Positions 34,881 to 46,053 of a DNA stretch of 64,000 nucleotides are shown one piece after another (positions within the stretch are counted from its first letter, which is position 1; each line of letters begins with the position of its first letter). Made by a program: the position numbers and the translations under genes. Source of the DNA: Methanobacterium subterraneum (GTDB lineage Archaea > Methanobacteriota > Methanobacteria > Methanobacteriales > Methanobacteriaceae). The stretch lies in assembly GCF_002813695.1 (NCBI RefSeq), contig NZ_CP017768.1, positions 2,040,501 through 2,104,500 on the forward strand. The letters run 5' to 3'. A model generated the notes under the pieces. The model was not told the origin of the DNA. It made no database searches and saw only the letters and a program-made list of their open reading frames with translations.

Positions 34881-35114
34881 TTATTGAACCATGGTTTTAG
34901 CAGCATTGTATGCATCATACAAACCATAAAGCCAAACAACTACGAATAATATGAACGCAATGGTCCCTATAAAATAAATAGCAACCCATGATACCAATGC
35001 TAAGAAAAAAATTATGGCCCCCATCTTGGTTTTGCCAGCGTATATACTACCTATGCCAGGTAAGAAGAATGATATGACCACTGCTAACATTGGATTTGGC
35101 AAATTTCCCAACAC
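34881..35114 (-). CDS. TM2-like small membrane protein
   Basis: The 77-residue protein has the sequence NPMLAVVISFFLPGIGSIYAGKTKMG followed by two hydrophobic helices and a Tyr-Gly-x-Tyr-Asp-Ala turn. This pattern matches TM2-domain and related small proteins (PG-x-G-x-x-YAG motif). GTG at 35114 or TTG at 35111 is the start, after GGGAGGTGG. It leads the row of four DUF5518-like genes, so all five may be one transcript. Function unknown. Confidence 0.7.
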   Translation of the reverse strand: MLGNLPNPMLAVVISFFLPGIGSIYAGKTKMGAIIFFLALVSWVAIYFIGTIAFILFVVVWLYGLYDAYNAAKTMVQ

Positions 35115-35426
35115 TTCCCACCTCCCTTTAAATTAATACTAATTATATCATTTTATGTCATTAATATTTTTTTCCCTTAAATTTCCCATCCTTCATTAAT
35201 CGAAACTAAAAATCAGTTGGATATCCCCAGTGAACATCAAATTACAAATCAATTTCTAAAAAAAACTATTGAAACTATTTCAATACAATATTATTCATGG
35301 TTCTCTCCATTTCCATACTTTTTTGAAAAAAAGATAAGAACTTAGAATACAAATATCAATACTATAGAAATTCACTTTATCACACTAGGTTAGGTGTCAT
35401 TTTAAAATATTAAAGGACGGTGTCAA
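35115..35426. other. Divergent promoter region
   Basis: AT-rich, no gene seen. It should hold the promoters of the small membrane-protein row (leftwards) and the amidohydrolase (rightwards). GGACGGTG precedes the amidohydrolase ATG. Confidence 0.45.
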
Positions 35427-36683
35427 ATGGTGTATTTCCTAATCCGTAACGGAACTCTAATCGATGGAAATGGTGGAAAACCTATAGAAAAAGCGGAAAT
35501 TCTAATTAAAAACCATGAAATCATTGATTTAGGCGTTGAGGGTTCTTTGAAACTCCCCAGTGATAAGATCAAATACTTGGATGCCAGGGGCGGATTCATT
35601 CTCCCTGGTTTTATTGACTGTCATGTGCACATGATGTTCACGGGATTCCACTTTGAAGACCCTTTATTCACCCCATTATCCCTTTATTTTTACCAGGCCA
35701 CTCTTAATCTCAAACGCACCCTGAATGCAGGGGTAACCACTGCACGGGATGCAGGTATGGCTGATTTCGGAGTGAAAAGTGCGTTGGAGCAGGGACTCAT
35801 CACCGGCCCCAGGCTCCAGATTAGTGTAATGCCCCTATCTACCACTGGAGGTCATTTCGATTTTCATCATAAATCAGGTCACCAGGTTAAGACAACCTAT
35901 CCCGGTCTTCCAGATTCAGTTTGCGACGGGGAAGAAGAGGTTAGGAAAAGAGTTCGTGAAGTTTTAAGGGCCGGTGCAGATGTGGTTAAGGTTATGGTAA
36001 CCGGAGGAGTGATCAGTGCCAATGACAGTCCTGAGCATCCCCAGTTCACCGCCGGAGAACTGCAGGTGATGGTGGAAGAAGCTTCCTTCCGTGGTTTACC
36101 AGTAATGGCCCATGCCCATGGATCATCCGGGATTAAAAACGCTCTAAAAGCAGGTATTAAATCAATTGAACATGGCACCTACCTGGATAAAGAATGCATC
36201 CCCCTATTCCTTGAAAATGATGCCTGGCTGGTTCCCACCATGCTGGTGCAACAGATAAATATGGAAAAATTGGAATCAGGAGAACTTCCTGAATTCAGCA
36301 GCGAAGATGCCAGGAATGTGTTCATTAAAGGTCTGGAAAGTGTTCAGAAAGCTCAAAAAGCAGGCATTAAGATGGTTATGGGTACTGACAGTGGTATAGG
36401 TCCCCATGGACAGAACCTGCGTGAACTGGGATTGCTTTGTAAGGCAGGTATGGATCCCGTAGAAGCTATACAGGCCGGCACTAAACACGCCGCAGAACTA
36501 TTAGGATGCCAAGATAAGATCGGTACAATAGAACCGGGAAAACTGGCAGATGTAGTGATCTGTTCAACCAATCCCCTTCAGGATATAGATTCCCTGGGAA
36601 ATCCGGATAATATAACCATGGTTATGAAGGGAGGTAGGATTTATAAAGATACTGAACATGATATCAGACTTTTAACTGATTAA
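35427..36683 (+). CDS. Metal-dependent amidohydrolase (imidazolonepropionase/prolidase-like)
   Basis: This 418-residue member of the amidohydrolase superfamily has the N-terminal composite beta-domain, the metal pair His66 and His68 in DCHVHMM, a Lys in VVKVMVTGG, His residues in MAHAHG and SIEHGT, and the catalytic Asp in GTDSGIGPHG. It closes with GTIEPGKLADVVI. The subgroup with VKVM-GG and EHGT often acts on N-acyl or dipeptide substrates such as Xaa-Pro. The real substrate here is unknown. It stands alone. The final 27 bases of the gene are imperfectly repeated just after the stop (36694-36720). Confidence 0.85.
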   Translation: MVYFLIRNGTLIDGNGGKPIEKAEILIKNHEIIDLGVEGSLKLPSDKIKYLDARGGFILPGFIDCHVHMMFTGFHFEDPLFTPLSLYFYQATLNLKRTLNAGVTTARDAGMADFGVKSALEQGLITGPRLQISVMPLSTTGGHFDFHHKSGHQVKTTYPGLPDSVCDGEEEVRKRVREVLRAGADVVKVMVTGGVISANDSPEHPQFTAGELQVMVEEASFRGLPVMAHAHGSSGIKNALKAGIKSIEHGTYLDKECIPLFLENDAWLVPTMLVQQINMEKLESGELPEFSSEDARNVFIKGLESVQKAQKAGIKMVMGTDSGIGPHGQNLRELGLLCKAGMDPVEAIQAGTKHAAELLGCQDKIGTIEPGKLADVVICSTNPLQDIDSLGNPDNITMVMKGGRIYKDTEHDIRLLTD

Positions 36684-36883
36684 AAAAGGATATTAACATG
36701 ATATCTAACTTATAACTGGTTCAAGTGATGTTGAACAATGTTGGAGGATCAAAAACCTAATCAAATCAATATCTAACCAACATACAAGAATATTTAGGAT
36801 TATATTGATATTGAACCTAAAATGAGACTTTTAGAATTATTAACGGCAATGATTTGAATAAACCATGAAAGGGCTGGATTAAC

Positions 36884-39334
<2,451 letters not shown>

Positions 39335-39483
39335 GAGATTTAAAACTTAAAATTAAGTTTAGAGATTGAAAATAAGGGAATGATGAGGAAATAAAAGATT
39401 TATGGTAAGAAGGTAGGTAGGTCTAAAAAAATAAGAACTAGGAATACCTATCATATATCACAGGGAATTTTGAGGTGATTAAG

Positions 39484-39630
39484 ATGGCTGTAGATCCAAT
39501 CTGTAAAATGGACGTTGATAAGGAAAGTGCCAAATGGGTTAGTGAATATAAAGGGAAAAAATACTACTTCTGCGCCCCGGGATGCAAAAAAGAATTCGAT
39601 GATAATCCTGAAAAATACGTGGAAGAATAG
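39484..39630 (+). CDS. YHS-domain small metal-binding protein
   Basis: The 48-residue ORF starts at an ATG preceded by GAGGTGATTAAG. It is a single YHS domain: DPICKMDVD, KYYFCAPGCKKEFDDNPEKY. YHS domains are found with copper and heavy-metal ATPases and TRASH-like sensors, and the paired Cys (Cys-x3-Cys) can bind metal. Its place behind copA suggests a copper chaperone or sensor role. It is short enough to be missed by gene callers. Confidence 0.88.
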   Translation: MAVDPICKMDVDKESAKWVSEYKGKKYYFCAPGCKKEFDDNPEKYVEE

Positions 39631-39684
39631 GCGAAAAATGCAAATTAAGATTAACAATTGAATTAGACGTAACAGAGGGATTTC

Positions 39685-39810
39685 ATGGGAATTCTGGACT
39701 CAGTTACTAAGAAAGCTACTAAAGAACTGGAAAAACAGGCTAAAGGATAAGGTAGTAAATAAATAGAGAAAAGAGCTAAAACTGAGCTTAAAAAACGTTT
39801 CAAGATTTAA
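39685..39810 (+). pseudogene. Small Lys-rich peptide gene, interrupted by two stops
   Basis: MGILDSVTKKATKELEKQAKG is preceded by AGAGGGA and ends at 39750. The same frame continues past two TAA codons with IEKRAKTELKKRFKI until 39810. This reads like one amphipathic Lys/Glu-rich small protein broken by small changes, or a real 21-residue peptide plus chance. It is unlike any family I know. Confidence 0.35.
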
Positions 39811-40209
39811 TTTGAAGCGTTGGCACAGCAATCTTTTTTCTATGCATCGCAACTTTCCTTCTTAATTAGGGATATTGGATTAATTATTTTTCTAACTTAA
39901 ATATTCCTGTTAAAAATAAGTTTATAAGAAAAATATCAAATATAATCCTATGAATGAATTAATTAGGAATATTGAATGCATTTAATTTAAGAAAAAGCTG
40001 ATAAATAAAGATAATAGAATAAATGATTCCACAAGTCCCATTGTTTGTATGTCGATGCACGCCAATGTTTTATAAGAGTTTTATACTGAGGGGGCACCCC
40101 TCTAATATGAGGGGCAATTTAACATAGGCCTTGGTGTCTGATGTGGGTTTGGTAAGAGCGTGTGAGAAGTAAACCGAGGATTAATAAATCCTTAAAGGAT
40201 TATAAATCT
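39811..40209. ncRNA. Non-coding stretch with a candidate structured RNA at about 40030-40186
   Basis: No ORF is convincing. From 40030 the base composition rises in G and C against an AT-rich background. Two stems are visible on the plus strand: CCCCTC-TAATAT-GAGGGG at about 40095-40112, and CCTTGGT pairing with ACCGAGG (about 40129-40178) around a 35-base loop. A third palindrome, AATCCTTAAAGGATT (40187-40201), fits a terminator for truD read leftwards. The stretch could be a small RNA, but I cannot match it to a known class, and strand is uncertain. Confidence 0.35.
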
Positions 40210-41463
40210 TCAATACACATCCACCTTCATAACTTCTCTTAAAACTGCAGTTGCGTAACAACCCTTGGGAATGGAAAAACTCACCAGAACACCCTCATCA
40301 GTTGATTCAGCAGAAACATCCCATATTTTAAAGCGCATGGCCCTGCGTATACCATGACTACCCAGTTTAGGCATCTGGGGCACGGTAAAGTCCTCAAGTT
40401 TCAATTTCTCCCCATCCAATATCTTCTGCTCCATTTCTCCCAGTTTACCACCGGCCAGTGGCACTTTACTACCGTAGAGTGGCGATGATGGATGGGCCTG
40501 GAAGTTTTTAATTTCATTATCAATTTCTTCTTCTGAAAATTCGTGGATCAGATGTTCTTCATTATCAATTAAAATATCTCCCTTCACGTACTGGTCAATA
40601 CCAAGCTTGGTACGTTCACTAACCGCTCTGTTGAAAAGATATGACTGGTATGCATGGACAAGCATCCTGCTCAGGGGTTTGGGGATGCTTCTAAGTGCCA
40701 AAATATAGGATTTCTCCGTTAATTCGCCCCTTTTTTTCATCTCCTTGATTAGGGCACGTAACATCATCTTCTCGTATCTCATCCCACTGGGCATTGACTC
40801 CAGAGACTCCTCCAGTTCCCCTTCATCATAAAATCGACGGGCCTCCTGGATGTGTTTTGGCTCAGTATCGTAAGGGTGTCCAATGTAACGGTCCACCGCC
40901 TCCTTTACACCCCCCATGATTAATGCTTTACCCACCAGGTGGGTGTTGGGACGGTCCTTACCAAAACGCTGGTATCCATAATAGTTAGGCACTCCCCTCT
41001 CCTTTAACTGGTTAAGTATTTCCTGAGCTTCCTGAGCAGCTGCCCCAGGATCCTCAACATCTCTTACCATTAAACGGAACTTGTTCCCCACCAGTTGCCC
41101 CATTCGAAGTTTCTTCTGATTGGGAATTATGTCAATAATTTTAACATTATGGAGCTTTTCTCCCAGCCCCTGGAGTTCTTCAGGGGTTTTGTTACTTACG
41201 CATATCCACTGTCTGGTGACTGCCTTTTTATCCTTCATTCCTGCAAAGCCCATTTGCTTTCGGTTTATTTTAAGTTCACGGGCAATGTCTAAAAGCACAT
41301 CCAGAGTGGTCCTACTATTTTTCTCAATCCAAAGCCAGGTGTTTGGCCCTTCACCACTGGGATTACTTTCCGGGATTTCCTCCACATAGAAATCCTCATT
41401 TTTGGTTCTGATCTGCCCCCCTATCCCTTTTTGAGGGGTGAGATATGTTTCTGCATTTAACAT
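40210..41463 (-). CDS. truD: tRNA pseudouridine(13) synthase TruD
   Basis: It isomerises uridine 13 of tRNA to pseudouridine. The 417-residue protein contains the catalytic Asp in [13 protein letters not shown] (residue 78 from this start), NYYGYQRFG and the C-terminal [19 protein letters not shown] of the TruD/Pus7 family. ATG at 41463 has GGAGAG 6 bases upstream. An ATG four codons earlier (41475) overlaps that site and is less likely. A palindrome that may terminate transcription overlaps the bases just after the stop codon. Confidence 0.94.
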   Translation of the reverse strand: MLNAETYLTPQKGIGGQIRTKNEDFYVEEIPESNPSGEGPNTWLWIEKNSRTTLDVLLDIARELKINRKQMGFAGMKDKKAVTRQWICVSNKTPEELQGLGEKLHNVKIIDIIPNQKKLRMGQLVGNKFRLMVRDVEDPGAAAQEAQEILNQLKERGVPNYYGYQRFGKDRPNTHLVGKALIMGGVKEAVDRYIGHPYDTEPKHIQEARRFYDEGELEESLESMPSGMRYEKMMLRALIKEMKKRGELTEKSYILALRSIPKPLSRMLVHAYQSYLFNRAVSERTKLGIDQYVKGDILIDNEEHLIHEFSEEEIDNEIKNFQAHPSSPLYGSKVPLAGGKLGEMEQKILDGEKLKLEDFTVPQMPKLGSHGIRRAMRFKIWDVSAESTDEGVLVSFSIPKGCYATAVLREVMKVDVY

Positions 41464-41663
41464 GATGCTCTCCATTTGACTATAAATTTGATGTTTTCCT
41501 TACTTGGGATGTGTCCTAATTTGGTAAAGATAAGATTATGTAAAAAAAATGTTTCAATGTATTTTATATTGGGAATGGATTAACTAATAGATAACGGATT
41601 TTTACAATTAAAAAATAAATTCTTCCATATGAGGGAAAGTTGAAAGAGGAGGGAGTGATCATT

Positions 41664-42428
41664 ATGAGTACGGTGAAAATAATGCCCTGTCTGGATATGA
41701 AGGACGGTAGGGTGGTTAAGGGTGTTCATTTTGTGGATTTGAAGGATGCTGGTGATCCAGCTGAAAACGCAGCATTATATCAGGAAGAGGGGGCAGATGA
41801 ACTAGCCATGCTAGACATTGCCGCCACACTGGAGAACCGTAAAACCCGTCTGGAGTGGGTGGAAAAGGTTTCAGGAGTTATTGACATGCCCCTTACAGTG
41901 GGTGGTGGAATTTCCAGTTTGGAAGATATTGATCTCACCCTGAAGGCTGGGGCAGATAAGGTGTCCATGAACAGTGCTGCTGTTCAAAACCCGGAAATGG
42001 TAAAGGAAGCTGCCCTAGAATATGGGAAGGAACGGATCACCGTGGCGGTTGACGGATGCCGCAACAGTGCCATGACCTCGGGATTTGAGGTGGTGGTGGC
42101 TGGGGGAACTAAAACAACCGGTATTGATGCTGTAAGCTGGGCTACGCAGTGCCAGGAACTGGGTGCCGGAGTTATTCTCCCCACAAGTATGGATGGTGAT
42201 GGAACTCAGGATGGTTACGACCTTGAATTCACTAAAGCAATCTCAGATGCAGTTTATCTACCAGTTATTGCATCTGGTGGTGCAGGTAAGCTTTCAGACT
42301 TTAAAGATGCAGTTTTGAATGGTGGTGCATCCATATTACTGGCAGCTTCAGTTTTCCACTACCGTTTATTGAGTGTTGGAGAGGTTAAAGAATATTTAAA
42401 TGAGAATGGGATTAATGTCTACCTTTAA
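41664..42428 (+). CDS. hisF: Imidazole glycerol phosphate synthase subunit HisF
   Basis: This is the cyclase half of the HisFH complex. It uses ammonia from HisH to convert PRFAR to imidazole glycerol phosphate and AICAR, linking histidine and purine synthesis. From the ATG at 41664 (GGAGGGAGTGATC upstream) the 254 residues place the two catalytic Asp at positions 11 (IMPCLDMKDG) and 130 (VAVDGCRN), the canonical numbers. Phosphate loops GGGISS and ASGGAG are present. No other his gene is adjacent; hisG lies about 6 kb downstream, so his genes are scattered. Confidence 0.95.
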   Translation: MSTVKIMPCLDMKDGRVVKGVHFVDLKDAGDPAENAALYQEEGADELAMLDIAATLENRKTRLEWVEKVSGVIDMPLTVGGGISSLEDIDLTLKAGADKVSMNSAAVQNPEMVKEAALEYGKERITVAVDGCRNSAMTSGFEVVVAGGTKTTGIDAVSWATQCQELGAGVILPTSMDGDGTQDGYDLEFTKAISDAVYLPVIASGGAGKLSDFKDAVLNGGASILLAASVFHYRLLSVGEVKEYLNENGINVYL

Positions 42429-42650
42429 TACTTTAAGATTTTATCGAAGACTTATCATCCTTTTTGACATATTGAAAATATAGACCGCCTATCCTTGATT
42501 TACATACATTTAATGTATTCTTTACCATTGCATTGCGGTAAATTAACTTGATTTGCCAATGAAGAGTTAAAACCACTCCTGTTCCTATCCATAGGATAAG
42601 TAATAATATTTATATGCTCTTGAACAGACACCAAGAAGAGAGGCGATTTA

Positions 42651-43430
42651 TTGAAGTCTAAATTCAAGTTTTTAGAAAAGAAGATGGGAGATTTAAAAAA
42701 TAAAATAAAGTGCCATCCTCACCATCAGCTTATTTTAGGAATAGTAACATTTTTTTGCCTCTTTCTAGTTATGGTACCCATCTACAATGTTTATTCTGCT
42801 GAGGAATCAACAAAACAACCAGCAGTCCAAGAAATGTTGGGAAATGAATCCTACGGATCAGTGCTGAAAGAAGGACCCTATGGTAACTCCAGTTCACCAG
42901 TGAAGGTGGCTTATATTGTGGGGCAACATCCCCGGGAGTATGAGGCCCATAAAGCTGTGGCTGAAAATGTTAAAGAAAAATCAGGTTCCTTGAAATACTG
43001 TTACTATCTTTATTACATTAATGTAACTCATTTTGCCTCTGATTTTTCAAAAGGAAGAATGAACGGGCAATTATTATCCAATAAGTATGTAGTTTCTGAT
43101 ATTGCCCGGGAAAATTTCTGTTTGGCCATTGATGTTCATGGAACAGACGGTGAATATTGTAAAAAAGTTTTCTTATTTACTCCTATCCCCAAAGGTTGCT
43201 CTCTGGATATTGCATATAACTTAACCAGTACCATGGAGGGTGTTCCCTATTACACTGCACCCAACCCCAGTAGTACCGCTTACACTACCGTTCCCCTTAT
43301 TAAAAAAGGTGTTCCTGCTATTGTTTACGAATCTTTTACTGACCAATCTTACAATATGATTAAAGAACAGGATAAAAAGTTTGTTTTGGGCGTGGATAAT
43401 CTCAATTTAGGCCCCAATCCTTGTTATTAG
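42651..43430 (+). CDS. Exported M14-like zinc hydrolase, unknown substrate
   Basis: The TTG start is preceded by GAGAGGCGAT. The 259-residue protein has one hydrophobic N-terminal helix (about 26-48, LILGIVTFFCLFLVMVPIY) that acts as signal or anchor. The body shows the pattern of metallocarboxypeptidase/succinylglutamate-desuccinylase folds: His93-x-x-Glu96 (QHPREYE), His163 in AIDVHGTDG, and Glu227 in PAIVYES. It is small for an M14 peptidase. It may trim pseudomurein or a peptide outside the cell, but that is inference. TATCC-ATA-GGATA (42586-42598), just before a TATA-like box, may be a control site. Confidence 0.65.
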   Translation: MKSKFKFLEKKMGDLKNKIKCHPHHQLILGIVTFFCLFLVMVPIYNVYSAEESTKQPAVQEMLGNESYGSVLKEGPYGNSSSPVKVAYIVGQHPREYEAHKAVAENVKEKSGSLKYCYYLYYINVTHFASDFSKGRMNGQLLSNKYVVSDIARENFCLAIDVHGTDGEYCKKVFLFTPIPKGCSLDIAYNLTSTMEGVPYYTAPNPSSTAYTTVPLIKKGVPAIVYESFTDQSYNMIKEQDKKFVLGVDNLNLGPNPCY

Positions 43431-43608
43431 ATTTTAATCTTTAAACATTCTGTTGATGTTGTTCTACTGATCAGGGTCTGGAAAAAAATACAATAATGGG
43501 CAACAGATGGTGAAAAAGGTCAGATTTTTAGGGTAGATTTTTGCCGCAAGTAGCAATCTATAAATATTAAACATTGTCTTATGTGTAATTAACACACATG
43601 GTGAATAC

Positions 43609-44073
43609 ATGCCGAAACATATTGCATCTGGATTAAAGTACCTGGCAGCGGTGAAGCTAAGAGAACAGGGTTATTTCCAAAAAGACATTGCTGATAGGTT
43701 GGGAATGGACCGATCAACAGTTTCCCATTATTTAAATGGTAGAAATCTATCCTGGGGATCCATAGAAGTTGCTGAAACTGTAACCAGTTGCTGTAACCGG
43801 GACTTCCTATACATGACCTACTCCCTTACTGGAGACCTTGATAACACCCGTACCATTTTAGGTATCCTCATTGAACAAGAATTCAGCGCCAATGTTAAAG
43901 ACACTTGTATTGGTTGCGGAGTATGTGTGGATGCATGTCTCATGAACAATATTGAAATTGTGGACTTGAAATGCAACATAAGCACTGAAGGGTGTTGTGG
44001 TTGTTTAGAATGCCAATTAAATTGCCCTACTAACTCCATACAAATTTTAGAAGTTCAAAATCTCAACAAGTAA
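43609..44073 (+). CDS. HTH protein with two [4Fe-4S] ferredoxin clusters, probable redox regulator
   Basis: The 154 residues divide in two. An N-terminal helix-turn-helix (about 17-46, FQKDIADRLGMDRSTVSHYL) is followed by a ferredoxin domain. Cluster one uses Cys100, 103, 106 and 110 (CIGCGVCVDAC). Cluster two uses Cys129, 132, 135 and 139 followed by Pro (CCGCLECQLNCP). The DNA-binding domain joined to oxygen-labile clusters implies a transcription factor that senses redox state or oxygen. It points towards the F390 synthetase gene, with both 3' ends facing. Targets unknown. Confidence 0.82.
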   Translation: MPKHIASGLKYLAAVKLREQGYFQKDIADRLGMDRSTVSHYLNGRNLSWGSIEVAETVTSCCNRDFLYMTYSLTGDLDNTRTILGILIEQEFSANVKDTCIGCGVCVDACLMNNIEIVDLKCNISTEGCCGCLECQLNCPTNSIQILEVQNLNK

Positions 44074-44262
44074 TCAAATAGATTCTAATCATTTTATTTT
44101 TATACTTTTACAACCATAAAACCATTTTTAATCCTTCTTACCCCACAACAAAATGTTTTATGGGAACGATCCCACTGTTTTTATTCGGTAAAAAAAAGAA
44201 AATATCCAATTTTTTACCAACCATCATAATATGAATTTTATAGATGGATGATATCCATCAAT

Positions 44263-45609
44263 TTAATCAGAGCGACGATCAACCAAACGTTTAGGTCTAC
44301 CCCTTATCTTGTAGAATTCGAGACCTCCCGGTCCAGTAAAATTAAAGTGGATGTTAAAGCTACCATCCAAGTGTGCTTCAGATAGGGGAGGCTTGTACTG
44401 GAGGAATGATTTTAGAAAGTTTTCCTTAACCAGTTCCTGTGCACAATTTTTGGTATCCTGACACTCCACACTTACCCGGAGGGTAACCTCCTCTTCATCA
44501 CCATAGAGAAATGCCTCATACTCCCCGGTAAGATAATCCATGTTTTCCCGCTGGAAAACACCCCTCTCCACATCTACCCTGTTAAATGGCGCACCCATAA
44601 CCCATGATGTTTCTGCCTCTCTTTCAGGATTCAATATCCTCATATGAGTCCTTCCACAGGGACATTTATCACTGCTTACCACCACTGAAGTGTCTTCAGT
44701 GTCATAATTCAAAAGTAAAGTACCAGTCTTACCTCCAGGAGGTAGAAGAGATGTTAAAACGATCCGACCACATTCCCCTTCATCTACAAAGTTTTCCAGA
44801 GCAGGGTCATAGAGGTCCAGGTGCACCATGTCTTCCGGAACATGCAAACCCACCTTTTCATGGCATTCACCACACATGGTCCCCTCGGTGCTGCCGTAGG
44901 TATTGTAAACTGGAACATCCCATACTTCCTCAACATAAGCCCGTGATTCATCAGCAAAACTCTCCCCACCAGCAATTAAACGTTTTATACTTGATTCTTG
45001 AGGATTTATTCCTTCTTTTTCCATTCTCCGAGCTAATTTGAGGAGTTTGAACACACTAGCCACTATCCCCGTGGGTTGATAGCTGGTCATGATTCGCACT
45101 GGAAATGAACATTTACCCTCCGGAATGATGGCCATTCCAATTTTCTGGGCTGCAAGGGTCATGGTATTGGCCCCCACATTCATCCCATAGCTAGCGCATA
45201 TCACCACCCGGTCTCCAACTCCAAAATTTTGGGAAACAAAAGAACGGGCGTATTTTTCAGCGTAACGATTCCAATCTTCCCAGGTTAAAAAGAATGACTT
45301 AGGCATACCACTGGTGCCACTGGTCTCATGTATGGTGTAAATATCATCCCAATCCATACATTTAAACTCAAAATCTTCCGTTTCTGGGGGTTGCTGTTCC
45401 CGCATGACTTTCCCACTGATGATGGGCAGTTCACGCAGATCTTCATGGTCTTTAATATCTTTAGGATTAATATTATTCTGTTTGAACCATTTACGATAAA
45501 ATGAAGAGTTATCCGCCGCATATTGAATAGTATACTTGATTCTTTCATCAACCAAATCATCCAGCTCATCCCTAGGCATGGTTTCGATTTCTTCCCTGAA
45601 GTAATTCAT
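44263..45609 (-). CDS. ftsA: Coenzyme F390 synthetase (phenylacetate-CoA ligase family)
   Basis: This 448-residue adenylate-forming enzyme is of the PaaK-like branch. It has the nucleotide loop ETSGTSGMPKSFFLTW, YNTYGSTEGTMCGE and a C-terminal domain beginning near the RILNPEREAE segment. It also has Cys pairs (SSDKCPCGRTH) shared with archaeal F390 synthetases. In Methanobacterium these enzymes adenylylate F420 to F390 when cells meet oxygen. F390 synthetase and PaaK-type ligases are hard to separate by eye, so the function is likely but not certain. GTGAGGGGGACTTAAAC precedes the ATG. Confidence 0.78.
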   Translation of the reverse strand: MNYFREEIETMPRDELDDLVDERIKYTIQYAADNSSFYRKWFKQNNINPKDIKDHEDLRELPIISGKVMREQQPPETEDFEFKCMDWDDIYTIHETSGTSGMPKSFFLTWEDWNRYAEKYARSFVSQNFGVGDRVVICASYGMNVGANTMTLAAQKIGMAIIPEGKCSFPVRIMTSYQPTGIVASVFKLLKLARRMEKEGINPQESSIKRLIAGGESFADESRAYVEEVWDVPVYNTYGSTEGTMCGECHEKVGLHVPEDMVHLDLYDPALENFVDEGECGRIVLTSLLPPGGKTGTLLLNYDTEDTSVVVSSDKCPCGRTHMRILNPEREAETSWVMGAPFNRVDVERGVFQRENMDYLTGEYEAFLYGDEEEVTLRVSVECQDTKNCAQELVKENFLKSFLQYKPPLSEAHLDGSFNIHFNFTGPGGLEFYKIRGRPKRLVDRRSD

Positions 45610-45752
45610 GTTTAAGTCCCCCTCACATTAAACCATTAATGAGTATTCAAAGCGTCTTATTATCCGTTGATTAAAATATGTACTCCCAAACAAATAATGA
45701 TTACGAATCCGGAATTACCCAAGGAATAATAAAAAAGGATTAACAGTGAAAA

Positions 45753-45979
45753 ATGAGCCGTGGGGATGAAGAACCGGGAAAACAGTGATATTTGTAACCC
45801 ATGACCCCTAATGTAAACGAATCTGGTTCTGGCTGATAGGATGGGAGGTCTTAAGTCGAAACCCGAGAAAAATCATTAAAAATTTCCAAATTGAACTTAA
45901 CCGGATAAGGGGCCGAACTACGCCCCAGTTTCTGGAACTTAAAAAAGAAATAACCAGTTATCTGGATGATGAATTATAA
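45753..45979 (+). pseudogene. Decayed C-terminus of a NitT/TauT-type ABC transporter ATPase
   Basis: Pieces in different frames rebuild an SsuB/TauB-like tail. DEEPGK is in one frame, then RTGKTVIFVTHDP (H-loop) in another, with a stop. Next come VLADRM in a third frame, and VLSRNPRKIIKNFQIELNR followed by GRTTPQFLELKKEITSYLDDEL and a stop at 45977-45979. At least three frameshifts or small deletions have occurred, and the N-terminal 180 or so residues are gone. No permease or binding-protein remnant is visible. The flanks 45610-45752 and 45980-46053 hold promoter-like and AT-rich sequence. Confidence 0.8.
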
Positions 45980-46053
45980 ACCATTAAAAAAAGAAATTAT
46001 GGCAATTTAATGAGTTTAAACACCATATAGATACTTATCTACCCTTTAATATC

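Noticed and set aside
39451..39657. Minus-strand 68-codon ORF opposite the YHS gene
   Set aside because: The plus-strand YHS protein has a clear domain and ribosome binding site; the other strand is a Phe-rich shadow.
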